Shown: positions 1-7,713, counted from the first letter of the stretch. The stretch is 8,313 bases of DNA from JAAFHS01 sp031396505 (GCA_031396505.1 JANNKX010000075.1:1-8313); one strand, 5' to 3'. The notes: a model not told the origin generated them from the letters alone. A program made the numbers and translations.

Positions 1-1255
1 TGTAGGTTGCGGAACAGTTGTTCGTGGCGTTTGGCGCAAGGGTGGCCACCGTGCAGGACAGGCCCGGCAGGCGCGGGTCGGTCACCACCACATTGGTCAG
101 CGTTACATTGCCTGTGTTGCGCACGGCGAAAGTATAGGGCACGGTCGTGCCCGCATTACCGAACGCGGTGGCCGTTGTCGCCTTGTCGAGCGTCACTGAT
201 GGCCTCGGCTCAGGCCCCGTCAGCGTCAGCGTTGCCCGCCGTTCGCCCAGCGTGCCGAATTCTGGCACGCCTTTGGCAATTGCGACGTTGGTCAGGGTGC
301 GATTGTCAATATCGGCCTGCGTGATGGTGTAGCTCGCATTGCAGACCGCCTGATTGGGTGTCTGTCCCAGCTGCACATCGGGCAGGGAGGTAGGAGTACA
401 GGCGACGGTGCCGATCTTGTCATCCTGGAGTGTGATGTTGTTAATCGGAACCGACCCGATGTTCGAAATCACATAGCGGTAGTTGATGATCTCCCCCACC
501 GTGGCATAGGTCAGGATCCCCGCCGGATTGGTGCTTTTGGTCAGCTCGTACCCCGGTGCCACCGTGACGATATCACGGTTGCCAAGTGTATCCCCGATCC
601 GGAAATCCCAGCGATTGTCGTTCGGATCGCGGTCGAAGACTGTTGATGAGGTCCGCCCCGTCGACAGGATGTTCGACAACAGGGCGGGGTTTGTACTGCT
701 GAACCAGCCTGTGTTGAAGGTGTTGTTGGTGAACCCGGTCACAAAGCCGCCGCTGGTGGTACCGGCATTGTTGGTGATCTCGGTCGTCACACCCGACCAG
801 TTCGTGATGTCAAACCCGTTCAGTCGCAGGGTGATGTCGTTCAGGTCGAACTCATTCGGTCCGGTATCGCCGTCAAACGCCGAAAACCGCACGTAAACCT
901 GTGCAATCGCGCCGCCGAAGTAAGTGGAGCAGGTGGACGCCCCGCAATCGAGCGTGATCGGATTGTTGATGGTGAACGGATTGCCCCGAAACGCGGCCGG
1001 ATCACCGGTGTTCTGGAAACCCTGAAACGCACCCGTCGGGTCGGAAAACTGGTAATAGGCGTTACCATTGGCCCCGACCATCACGATGGCCACACCGCCC
1101 GCCTTTGGATAAGCGGTGGGCAGTACCAGTGCCGTGCCGGGCACAGTCGTTGTATAGGGCGTTGCGCGAACGGGGGCGGGCAAAAGCGTCGCCACAAAAA
1201 CAACTGCGGCCAAAAGCCATTCTGCCACCACAGATGGAATACCGCGCTTTACCAA
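1..1255 (-). CDS. Secreted DUF11/DUF7507-type repeat protein, N-terminal part (runs off left edge)
   Basis: Open frame of 418 codons with no stop before the left edge, so the C-terminus is missing. The TTG start at 1255 directly follows an in-frame TAA and has a GAGGGG Shine-Dalgarno 6 nt upstream. Residues 1-31 form a Sec signal peptide: VKR, then hydrophobic WLLAAVVFVATLL, then a cut after PAPVRA. Residues 32-230 are a Thr/Asn/Gly-rich N-terminal domain with a Cys pair (C104, C109) that I cannot name. From about residue 235 come tandem Ig-like units. Unit 1 (about 235-349) has INYRYVISNIGSVPINNITLQDD, C286/C305 and YTITQADIDNRTLTNVA. Unit 2 (about 350 on) has VPYTFAVRNTGNVTLTNVVVTDP and C401/C414. 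This pattern is typical of DUF11/DUF7507 'conserved repeat' proteins, which are exported or cell-surface proteins of unknown exact role. Paired cysteines suggest disulfides outside the cytoplasm. It lies 178 bp downstream of the RND gene on the same strand, and its job is probably unrelated to efflux. Function is not known. Confidence 0.85.
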   Translation of the reverse strand, partial: MVKRGIPSVVAEWLLAAVVFVATLLPAPVRATPYTTTVPGTALVLPTAYPKAGGVAIVMVGANGNAYYQFSDPTGAFQGFQNTGDPAAFRGNPFTINNPITLDCGASTCSTYFGGAIAQVYVRFSAFDGDTGPNEFDLNDITLRLNGFDITNWSGVTTEITNNAGTTSGGFVTGFTNNTFNTGWFSSTNPALLSNILSTGRTSSTVFDRDPNDNRWDFRIGDTLGNRDIVTVAPGYELTKSTNPAGILTYATVGEIINYRYVISNIGSVPINNITLQDDKIGTVACTPTSLPDVQLGQTPNQAVCNASYTITQADIDNRTLTNVAIAKGVPEFGTLGERRATLTLTGPEPRPSVTLDKATTATAFGNAGTTVPYTFAVRNTGNVTLTNVVVTDPRLPGLSCTVATLAPNATNNCSATY

Positions 1256-1261
1256 TTACCG

Positions 1262-1267
1262 CCCCTC
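1262..1267 (-). promoter_or_regulatory. Shine-Dalgarno deciding a TTG start
   Basis: GAGGGG on the minus strand lies 6 nt before the TTG at 1255. The alternative in-frame GTG codons 9 and 10 have no comparable purine tract. Using them would also remove the basic n-region (K3, R4) of the signal peptide. This supports TTG as the true start. Confidence 0.6.
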
Positions 1268-1380
1268 GATGTCGGATTGACCTGACAGACACGCCAAAAA
1301 CCGCGCGCTTAGTCGCCCTTAGGCTGTAGGGTGCAGATATGCAAATGCAGGGCAAGAGGCTTTGCGTCAGCGGCGGCCGC

Positions 1381-1411
1381 AAAAACAGGTATCCGGCCCA
1401 AACGCAGGCCG
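1381..1411 (-). terminator. Weak terminator-like hairpin after the RND gene
   Basis: Reading the minus strand downstream of the permease stop, CGGCC (1411-1407) can pair with GGCCG (1398-1394) around an 8-nt loop. A run of five T (1385-1381) follows, but about 8 nt beyond the stem. Stem length and spacing are sub-optimal, so transcription may read through into the repeat-protein gene. The rest of the 1256-1433 gap holds no ORF I trust and no clear promoter. Confidence 0.25.
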
Positions 1412-1433
1412 AATCATGGCCCGGAGTTGGGCA

Positions 1434-4400
1434 TTATTCCGCCGCGTGTTGCCCTGATGCGACACCCCGCTTGCCAAGCCGGACCTCCATCTGGCCAATC
1501 CTGTCGCGCAGCGCCGCATTTTCACTGCCGACCCGGTTGATGCGTTCGGCGAGCTCGGCGGATTCAGGGGCCTCGGGCTCGTCTTCCTTCTTGCCGATCA
1601 TGCGGCTGAACACCCAGCCCAGCGCGCGCGAAAGATCATCCATGATGAGGTAGAACGACGGCACCACCACAAGACTGAGTACGGTGGACACGATAATCCC
1701 GCCGATCACGGCAATCGCCATCGGCGCACGGAATGCCCCACCTTCGCCGACGCCCAGCGCGGATGGCAGCATCCCCGCCGACATCGCAATCGACGTCATC
1801 ACGATGGGGCGCGCGCGTTTGTGCCCTGCCTCGATGATTGCAGCCACGCGGTCCATCCCGCGCACGCGCATCTCGACCGCGAAATCGACCAGCAGGATGG
1901 CGTTCTTGGTCACGATCCCCATCAGCATCAGAATCCCGATCAGCACCGGCATCGACAGCGGGTTTGACGTGATGATCAGCGCGGCTGCCACCCCGCCAAT
2001 CGCGAGCGGCAATGAGAACAGGATGGTAAACGGCTGGATCACCGATTTGAACAGCAGGATCAGCACCGTCAGCATCAACAGCAGGCCCAGGACCATCGCG
2101 TTGACAAAACTGCTGACCAGTTCCACCTGCACTTCGGCATCGCCCGCAGGCACGACGCGCACGCCCGGTGGCAAATCGACCTTGGCGATCACCTCATTAA
2201 ACCGGGCCGTCGCCGTATCCAGCGCCACGCCCAGCGGCAGGTCGGCCCCGATGGTTGCCACCCGTTCGCGGTTAAAGCGTTGCACGGTTGCAGGCCCTTC
2301 ACCAACGCGGAGATCCGCCACGGCAGACAGCGGCACCGTCCCACCGCTGGCTGTCTGCAGTTGCAGATTGCCGAGGCGCACAAGATCTTCGCGCGTCGCG
2401 TCGTTCAGGCGCACGCGTACCGGGATCAGGCGGTTGTCAATCGACAGCTTGGCAAGGGCCGCATCGACATCGCCGATCGTCGCCACACGGACGACCGATG
2501 CAATCGCCTCGGTCGTGATGCCAAGGCGCGCAGCCTCTTGCAGGCGCGGGGTGATCTGGATTTCTGGGCGCGGCAACGCGCTTTCGGTGGACACGTTCAG
2601 CAGCAATGAATCACCCGCGAGGGCGCGTTCAAGGTCCCGGATCGCCGTGTTCAGCGCATCTTCATCTGCCGACAGGATGTTGAAGGCAATGGGCCGTCCG
2701 CCCGGCCCGCCGCCACCCGTCAACTTGATCGCCCGCACATCAGGGATGATCGCAAGGCGTTCGAACACCTCGATCTCGATCTCGTTCTGCGGGCGGATGC
2801 GGCCATTGACCGCGGCCTCTGGCAGATAGGGACCGATCAGCGGGATTTTCTGCCCGAGGTCAGAAAATTTGCGCGCAAAACCGTTGTCCAGATTATCCAG
2901 GATCACGGCAATACTGGCGCTGCGCACGTCCACTTCACCCAAGGGCGTTGATCCGCCCGTTACCAGAATGCGCTTCACGCCATCAATATCGGCAATCGCC
3001 GCGCGCATCGCCTCGGTCGTGCGGTCTGTTTCATCAAGGCTGGAACCGGGCGGCAGTTCGACAGAAATCGAAATGCGGCTTTCGTCTTCCGGCGGGAACA
3101 GACTGCCTGGCACCTGCGCCATGTAATAGACCGACACGATGACCAGAAACACCGACACAACCAGCGTCACCACGTAATTCGGGAACCGCAGCACCGTGCC
3201 CGGAATTTTCCACACGCGCGTCGTGTTGCGCACCACCCACATATAGCCGCGCATGATCGCGCCTTCGCTGGAATGGCCTTCATCCGCATCTTTCGACCGC
3301 ATCAGGTAGGCGGCCATCAACGGTGTGATCAGACGCGCCACCAGTAGTGAAAACAGCACAGCAATCGCCACTGTCAGGCCGAATTGTCGGAAATACTGCC
3401 CCGGAATTCCCGGCATGAAACTGACCGGCACAAACACCGCGACGATGGTCATCGAGGTGGCAATCACCGCGAGGCCGATTTCATCTGCCGCCTCGATCGC
3501 CGCGCGATACGGACTTTTGCCCATGCGGATATGCCGCGCGATATTCTCGATCTCGACAATCGCATCGTCGACCAGAATCCCCGTCGCCAGCGTCAGCGCA
3601 AGGAACGACACAAGGTTCAGCGAAAAGCCCAGCATATCCATGACCCAGAAGGTCGGGATTGCCGACAGCGGCAGCGCCACCGCCGAAATCAGCGTCGCAC
3701 GCCAGTTCTTCAGGAACGCAAGCACGACCAGAACCGCCAGAATTGCGCCTTCGACCAAGGTTTCAAGCGCGGCCTCGTAGTTGCCGTAGGTATAATAAAC
3801 CGTGTCATCAATCATCGTGATGCTGACATCGGGGTGTGCGGCACGCACCTCTTCCAGCGCCTTTTCCGTGACCTCGGTCGCGCTGACGTCTGACGCGCCC
3901 TTGGCGCGGAACACGCCCAGCGACACCGTCGGCTCGCCGTCGGTGCGGGTGAAGGACCGTGGTTCTTCATACGTGTCGATCACATCGCCCAGTTGCGACA
4001 GGCGCACATATTGCCCCGATGGCAGGGCAATCGTGGTATTGGCCAGTTGTTCAACCGTGGCTTGATCACCAAGGGTGCGGATCGCTTGTTCGGTATTGCC
4101 AATCTCTGACCGGCCCGAACCAAGGTCGGCATTGGTCTGGCGCAACTGCTGGCTGACCTGCAGGGCGGTGATGCCAAAGCTGCCCATGCGGATCGGGTCA
4201 AGTTCCACCCGGATTTCACGTTCGGCCCCGCCGTAACGATCCACCCGCCCAATGCCCGGTTTGCCCTGCAATGCGCGCGTCACGGTGTCATCGACAAACC
4301 AGCTGAGCTCTTCGACGGTCATGTTGTCCGATGACACCGCATAGGTGCGGATGGCACCACCTTCAACGTCGATCCGGCTGACGATGGGGGCCTCGATCTC

Positions 4401-4763
4401 GCCCGGCAGATCGCCGCGGATTTCGTCAATCGCGTCTTTCACATCCTGCACGGCGGTTGCGGTTTCGACATTCATCAGGAATTCGACAACCGTGTTCGAC
4501 ACGCCGTCCGTGACGGTGGATGTCACGTTCTTCACACCGGTAATGCCTGCAACGGCATCTTCGATTTCTTTGGTGACCTGACTTTCCAGCTCGGCCGGGG
4601 CCGCACCCGATTGCGCCACCGTCACCGACACCAGCGGCACATCGATATTCGGGAACCGCGTGATCGGCAGGGCGAAAAACGCCTGCACACCCACCACCAT
4701 CAGCAGGAAAAACAGCAGCAAAGGTGCCACCGGGTTGCGGATTGACCAGGCTGAAAAGTTCAT
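1434..4763 (-). CDS. RND multidrug efflux permease (HAE1, AcrB/MexB type)
   Basis: 1109-residue inner-membrane proton/drug antiporter of the AcrB/AcrD/AcrF family. TM1 is about residues 10-32. A first large periplasmic porter loop follows (about 33-334), then TM2-TM6 (about 335-485), TM7 (about 528-548), a second periplasmic loop (about 550-880) and TM8-TM12 (about 883-1040). TM4 carries the proton-relay aspartate pair D399-D400 in TGILVDDAIVEIENI. TM10 carries the partner lysine K953 in MGIVTKNAILLVDFA. The metal-pump (CzcA) TM4 signature is not seen, so organic substrates are favoured; which ones cannot be told. The ATG at 4763 has AGGGG 8 nt upstream, overlapping the stop of the adaptor gene, so translation is probably coupled. 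The roughly 70-residue cytoplasmic tail after TM12 is longer than in E. coli AcrB (1049 residues). At about 1068-1098 it contains a heptad-like coiled coil (AELAERINRV..ENAALRDRIGQMEVRL). No outer-membrane channel gene is present nearby. Confidence 0.96.
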   Translation of the reverse strand: MNFSAWSIRNPVAPLLLFFLLMVVGVQAFFALPITRFPNIDVPLVSVTVAQSGAAPAELESQVTKEIEDAVAGITGVKNVTSTVTDGVSNTVVEFLMNVETATAVQDVKDAIDEIRGDLPGEIEAPIVSRIDVEGGAIRTYAVSSDNMTVEELSWFVDDTVTRALQGKPGIGRVDRYGGAEREIRVELDPIRMGSFGITALQVSQQLRQTNADLGSGRSEIGNTEQAIRTLGDQATVEQLANTTIALPSGQYVRLSQLGDVIDTYEEPRSFTRTDGEPTVSLGVFRAKGASDVSATEVTEKALEEVRAAHPDVSITMIDDTVYYTYGNYEAALETLVEGAILAVLVVLAFLKNWRATLISAVALPLSAIPTFWVMDMLGFSLNLVSFLALTLATGILVDDAIVEIENIARHIRMGKSPYRAAIEAADEIGLAVIATSMTIVAVFVPVSFMPGIPGQYFRQFGLTVAIAVLFSLLVARLITPLMAAYLMRSKDADEGHSSEGAIMRGYMWVVRNTTRVWKIPGTVLRFPNYVVTLVVSVFLVIVSVYYMAQVPGSLFPPEDESRISISVELPPGSSLDETDRTTEAMRAAIADIDGVKRILVTGGSTPLGEVDVRSASIAVILDNLDNGFARKFSDLGQKIPLIGPYLPEAAVNGRIRPQNEIEIEVFERLAIIPDVRAIKLTGGGGPGGRPIAFNILSADEDALNTAIRDLERALAGDSLLLNVSTESALPRPEIQITPRLQEAARLGITTEAIASVVRVATIGDVDAALAKLSIDNRLIPVRVRLNDATREDLVRLGNLQLQTASGGTVPLSAVADLRVGEGPATVQRFNRERVATIGADLPLGVALDTATARFNEVIAKVDLPPGVRVVPAGDAEVQVELVSSFVNAMVLGLLLMLTVLILLFKSVIQPFTILFSLPLAIGGVAAALIITSNPLSMPVLIGILMLMGIVTKNAILLVDFAVEMRVRGMDRVAAIIEAGHKRARPIVMTSIAMSAGMLPSALGVGEGGAFRAPMAIAVIGGIIVSTVLSLVVVPSFYLIMDDLSRALGWVFSRMIGKKEDEPEAPESAELAERINRVGSENAALRDRIGQMEVRLGKRGVASGQHAAE

Positions 4764-4774
4764 CGCTTGCGCCC

Positions 4775-5956
4775 CTAGTTGGTTGCCGCGGCCACCGGAT
4801 TGATCCGGTCGCCATCGCGTACAAATGCCCCGGCCTTGGTGACAATCGTGTCACCCGCAGCCAACCCGTCCAGAATTTCCACCACTGCGCCGTCACGGAT
4901 ACCCGTCTGCACCACGGTCCGTGCCACGACGCCATCCGTCACCTTCATCACCACCGTCTCGCCGTCCATCGACCCCAAGGCCGTGACCGGAACCACAAGG
5001 CCCGTGCGTTCGGTCGCAATCACCTCGGCCTCGGCAAACATGCCCGACCGCACGGTGCCCGGCGTATCAATGCGGATCCGCACCCCGCCCAGACGCGTGG
5101 TCGTATTGATGCTTGGTTCCACCAACCGCACCGACCCCAGCAGCGCATCCTGCGCGCCCACCAGCCGTAGCTGCGCCGGTTGCCCCGACGCCAGCCGCGT
5201 CAGATCGGATTCCGCCACATCGCCCCGCAACTCCAGTGCGTTATCCTTGATGATCACGAACATCGGCAATCCCGCCGCTGTCGCCACACTGCCCATCGTG
5301 GCGTTGCGTTCCACGATCTCGCCGCCCACCGGGGCCACCACCTGCGTCCGCGTCAGGTTCAGTTCGACATTCGCAAGCTGCGCCTGCACGAAGGCCAGCT
5401 GCGCGCGCGCGGCTTCAAGGGATTGTGCCGCAACCGTTACGCGCGCGGTTGCCGAAACCGCGTTCGCCGTGGCCGTATCCGCCGCTGCCTGACTGGCGGT
5501 GCCCTGTGCCCGCAGGGCCGCGGTACGCTCGTTCACCCGGACTGCCTCGGTTGCCGCGCTTTGCGCTTCCAGCATCTGCGCCTCGGCCTGTGCGATTGTC
5601 GCCCGCGCCGATGCCAGTGATGCCGCGTTCTGGCTTTTCTCCAGTTCAAGTGTCGTGCTGGACAGCGTGGCCAGCACCTGCCCCGCCGTGACCATGTCGC
5701 CGATATCGGCGTCCAGCGTCAGGATCGGCTGCCCTTCAATCAGTGGGGCCACCTGCACCCGTTCCACCGGCCCCACCAGACCGGACACCAGAATACGGTC
5801 GCGCACCGTCTGCTCGACCACCTGCGATACCGTGATTGCCGGCAGGACCGGTGCCGCCGCCGGTTCTGGCTCCGCCTCGGTTTGCGCCCGCACGGCACCT
5901 GCACCAAAGGCCAGAGCCGCCATCAAAACAAACGTCAAAACATCAGCGCGCATCAT
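4775..5956 (-). CDS. RND periplasmic adaptor (membrane fusion protein, AcrA/MexA type)
   Basis: 393-residue adaptor that joins the RND permease to an outer-membrane channel. Residues 1-24 are a signal peptide cut after GAVRA. There is no lipobox cysteine, so the mature protein should be free in the periplasm rather than lipid-anchored as AcrA is. After an acidic/Pro-Ala linker (25-40) comes the first half of the lipoyl domain (about 62-100, GDMVTAGQVLATLS). An Ala/Gln/Glu-rich alpha-helical hairpin spans about 104-200. The second lipoyl half is about 204-237 (TQVVAPVGGEIVERNATMGSV), the beta-barrel about 240-315, and the membrane-proximal domain about 316-388 (GLAAGDTIVTKAGAFVRDGDRINPV). The start is one of two consecutive ATGs at 5956 and 5953. 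AAAAGG inside the last codons of the tetR gene serves as ribosome binding site, and only 1 bp separates that gene's stop from this start. Eleven bp separate it from the permease gene. The partner pairing is certain by context. Confidence 0.95.
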   Translation of the reverse strand: MMRADVLTFVLMAALAFGAGAVRAQTEAEPEPAAAPVLPAITVSQVVEQTVRDRILVSGLVGPVERVQVAPLIEGQPILTLDADIGDMVTAGQVLATLSSTTLELEKSQNAASLASARATIAQAEAQMLEAQSAATEAVRVNERTAALRAQGTASQAAADTATANAVSATARVTVAAQSLEAARAQLAFVQAQLANVELNLTRTQVVAPVGGEIVERNATMGSVATAAGLPMFVIIKDNALELRGDVAESDLTRLASGQPAQLRLVGAQDALLGSVRLVEPSINTTTRLGGVRIRIDTPGTVRSGMFAEAEVIATERTGLVVPVTALGSMDGETVVMKVTDGVVARTVVQTGIRDGAVVEILDGLAAGDTIVTKAGAFVRDGDRINPVAAATN

Positions 5957-5957
5957 A

Positions 5958-6569
5958 TCAGCCTTTTGCCATCTGCAGAATTTCGTCCAGCGTCCGGTCC
6001 ATCGTCCGCTGTACCAAGGTCATCATTTCGTCGTGGCGCGGGCCTGGACAGGGTGCCTCGGTCGCCGATGCGACCACCAGCATCACCATGAACCGCGCAT
6101 GCGCGCCAAACCGGGCCTCGGCCTCGGCCTGGCTTAAACCTGTCGCCTGCGAAAATACCGCGCACAAGTTTTGAGTGATCCCCGCATCCATACGCGCGGT
6201 GATTGCCGCAATTTCCGGCTTGCGCAGGGCGGCTGCCGTAATTTCCGCCCACATGCGCCCGTCATCCGGCCCGCACCCTTGCCCCATCAGCCGCGCATGT
6301 ATCGTTTCGCGCAGGCGCTGCATTGGGTCATCCGACGTCAGGATCTGGGCAAAATCACGCTCCATTTCCTGCATGTCGACGGTGATCAGCGCCTCGACCA
6401 TCGCCGCCTTCGACGGGAAATAGCGGTAGAAGTTGCCCACGCTCATCCCTGCGCTGCGGGCAAGATCCTGCATCGACGCCCCATCCAGCCCCTTTTCCGC
6501 AAAAGCCGTCCGCGCACGCGCCAGAATCTCGGCTGTACGGAGGTCTTGTGCAAGTATCATGGCAGTCAT
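5958..6569 (-). CDS. TetR/AcrR-family repressor of the efflux operon
   Basis: 203-residue regulator (numbering from the start MTAMILAQ). The N-terminal TetR DNA-binding domain covers about residues 10-62: RTAEILARARTAFAEKG (helix 1), ASMQDLARSAGMSVGNFYRYF (helix-turn-helix, about 31-51) and SKAAMVEALI. The divergent C-terminal half should bind ligand and dimerise; its ligand cannot be read from sequence. The frame stays open to an ATG at 6617 (219 residues). I prefer 6569 because AGGA lies 8 nt upstream, TetR domains normally begin close to the N-terminus, and the longer version would start inside the palindromic operator. It is the first gene of the operon, and its last codons carry the adaptor's ribosome binding site. 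It therefore very likely represses itself and the pump, and is relieved by a pump substrate or related compound. That is inference from family and layout. Confidence 0.93.
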   Translation of the reverse strand: MTAMILAQDLRTAEILARARTAFAEKGLDGASMQDLARSAGMSVGNFYRYFPSKAAMVEALITVDMQEMERDFAQILTSDDPMQRLRETIHARLMGQGCGPDDGRMWAEITAAALRKPEIAAITARMDAGITQNLCAVFSQATGLSQAEAEARFGAHARFMVMLVVASATEAPCPGPRHDEMMTLVQRTMDRTLDEILQMAKG

Positions 6570-6600
6570 CAGCCGAATCCTGTCGCTGCATAGCAGCAAA

Positions 6601-6614
6601 AATGAACGTTCATT
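6601..6614. promoter_or_regulatory. Candidate TetR operator, perfect 14-bp palindrome
   Basis: AATGAACGTTCATT is identical on both strands. It sits 31 bp upstream of the preferred tetR start and just downstream of the proposed -10 box, where a bound repressor would block transcription. ATGAACGTTCAT-like palindromes are common operators of AcrR/TetR-type efflux repressors. On the plus strand it runs into two further CATT units (to 6622), which may widen the binding site. Confidence 0.7.
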
Positions 6615-6618
6615 CATT

Positions 6619-6646
6619 CATTTACTCTTTCATCGCCAAACGTCAA
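6619..6646 (-). promoter_or_regulatory. Candidate promoter of the tetR-MFP-RND operon
   Basis: On the minus strand a TTGACG -35 box (6646-6641) is followed after 16 nt by TAAATG (6624-6619) as a weak -10 box. The -35 matches five of six sigma-70 consensus bases and the -10 only three. The start site would fall in or beside the 6601-6614 palindrome, consistent with autorepression. Confidence 0.45.
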
Positions 6647-6661
6647 GCCCGCAGCGACTTT

Positions 6662-6682
6662 TCCTTGGCACCCGGCCAAGGA
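6662..6682. repeat. Perfect 8-bp inverted repeat in the divergent intergenic region
   Basis: TCCTTGGC and GCCAAGGA flank a 5-nt ACCCG spacer. It lies between the divergent tetR operon and the SPFH gene, about 16 bp upstream of the proposed tetR -35 box. It could be a regulator site or an RNA hairpin. No gene ends here that would need a terminator, and only a short T-rich stretch (ATTTCTC) follows on the plus strand. Its role is not known. Confidence 0.5.
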
Positions 6683-6711
6683 TTTCTCATGTCATGGGTC
6701 CGCACAAACGG

Positions 6712-6741
6712 TGAACCAGCAACACTGCCGTGATGAATAAT
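6712..6741 (+). promoter_or_regulatory. Possible promoter of the SPFH-NfeD operon (weak)
   Basis: AATAAT at 6736-6741 matches five of six -10 consensus bases. TGAACC at 6712-6717 is a poor -35 at 18-nt spacing. This would leave a leader of about 70 nt. A second poor option is TTGCGC (6763-6768) with CATTCT (6786-6791). The remaining part of 6618-6819 contains no gene. Confidence 0.2.
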
Positions 6742-6819
6742 CATCTGACCCTTGCCTAACCCTTGCGCCGACAACCAAGTTTCCCCATTCTTTGATGACA
6801 TAAATGTGAGGAAACCCAT

Positions 6820-7713
6820 ATGAACGGCCCATTTGACCTGAACAATTTTATCGGCGGCAATGCCGTATGGCTCGCCATCGCGATTTTCATCGTCGTCTGC
6901 ATCTTTCTTGGCGTGCGCGTGGTGCCGCAATCCGAAAAGCATGTCGTCGAACGCTTTGGCCGCCTGCGGTCAGTCCTTGGGCCCGGCCTGAACTTTGTCG
7001 TGCCCTTCCTTGACCGCGTCGCCCATAAGGTCAGCATTCTGGAACGCCAGCTGCCGACCGCGCAGCAGGATGCGATCACCACGGATAACGTGTTGGTCAA
7101 GGTCGAAACATCCGTGTTCTATCGCATCACCGAACCCGAAAAGACCGTGTACCGCATCCGCGATGTGGACGGGGCCATTGCCACCACCGTGGCTGGCATC
7201 GTGCGCAGCGAGATCGGCAAGATGGAACTGGATCAGGTGCAATCCAACCGCGCCGAAGTGGCCACCAATGTGCGCGAACAGGTGCGCCTGCTGGTTGATG
7301 ACTGGGGCATCGAGGTGACCCGCGCCGAAATCCTTGACGTCAATCTGGATGAGGCAACCCGCACTGCCATGTTGCAACAGCTGAACGCCGAGCGCGCCCG
7401 CCGCGCGCAGGTCACCGAGGCCGAGGGCAAAAAGCGCGCGGTTGAATTGAACGCCGACGCCGAACTTTATGCCGCCGAACAGGAGTCCAAGGCCCGCCGC
7501 ATTCTGGCTGATGCCGAGGCCTATGCCACATCCACAATTGCCATCGCGATCAAGGAAAACGGGATCGAGGCCGCGCAGTATCAAGTCGCCCTGAAACAGG
7601 TAGAGGCGCTGACCGCCGTGGGCCAAGGTGCGGGCAAGCAAACCATCATCGTGCCGGCACAGGCGCTGGATGCCTTTGGCGATGCCTTCAAAATGCTGAA
7701 AGGGCGCACATGA
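6820..7713 (+). CDS. qmcA: SPFH/Band 7 membrane protein, stomatin/prohibitin-like (QmcA type)
   Basis: 297-residue paralog of stomatin and E. coli QmcA, of near-standard family length. One N-terminal transmembrane helix (about 13-33, WLAIAIFIVVCIFLGVRVV) is followed by the SPFH domain (about 34-185). Family hallmarks are VVPQSEKHVVERFGR, GPGLNFVVPF, VSILERQLPTAQQDAITTDNV and SEIGKMELDQV. A charged, Ala/Glu-rich coiled coil (about 186-240, ERARRAQVTEAEGKKRAVELNADAE) drives oligomerisation. The C-terminal tail includes GKQTIIVPAQALDAFGD. Such proteins form ring- or cage-like oligomers at the inner membrane and are linked to membrane microdomains and to FtsH-type proteolysis; this is family knowledge, not shown here. 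The start is fixed by GAGGAAA ending 6 nt before the ATG. It overlaps the NfeD gene by ATGA, which is the usual pairing. It is transcribed divergently from the efflux operon. The symbol is given by family resemblance. Confidence 0.93.
   Translation: MNGPFDLNNFIGGNAVWLAIAIFIVVCIFLGVRVVPQSEKHVVERFGRLRSVLGPGLNFVVPFLDRVAHKVSILERQLPTAQQDAITTDNVLVKVETSVFYRITEPEKTVYRIRDVDGAIATTVAGIVRSEIGKMELDQVQSNRAEVATNVREQVRLLVDDWGIEVTRAEILDVNLDEATRTAMLQQLNAERARRAQVTEAEGKKRAVELNADAELYAAEQESKARRILADAEAYATSTIAIAIKENGIEAAQYQVALKQVEALTAVGQGAGKQTIIVPAQALDAFGDAFKMLKGRT

Noticed and set aside
528..896. 122-codon open frame on the plus strand
   Set aside because: Antisense to the signal-peptide-bearing repeat protein, whose frame is continuous and carries recognisable repeats.
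1343..1352. ATGCAAAT-type octamer and TGCA inverted repeat in the 1256-1433 gap
   Set aside because: Very short and without a partner or promoter context; likely chance.
1684..2829. 381-codon open frame on the plus strand
   Set aside because: It lies fully antisense to the well-supported RND permease. Its Arg/Ser/Thr-rich composition is what the complement of GC-rich coding DNA gives, and no family is recognisable.
3384..3893. 169-codon open frame on the plus strand
   Set aside because: Antisense to the permease, Arg/His/Asp-rich with no membrane or domain pattern.
4779..5492. 237-codon open frame on the plus strand
   Set aside because: Antisense to the adaptor gene, low-complexity Thr/Ser/Arg/Ala composition, no domain.
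6570..6617. Longer tetR start at 6617 (16 extra residues)
   Set aside because: It would begin inside the palindromic operator and the likely transcription start. The ATG at 6569 has its own AGGA and gives a normal TetR N-terminus.
6611..6622. Three CATT units as a phase-variation microsatellite
   Set aside because: Three tetranucleotide copies are too few to support slippage. They are better explained as part of an extended operator.
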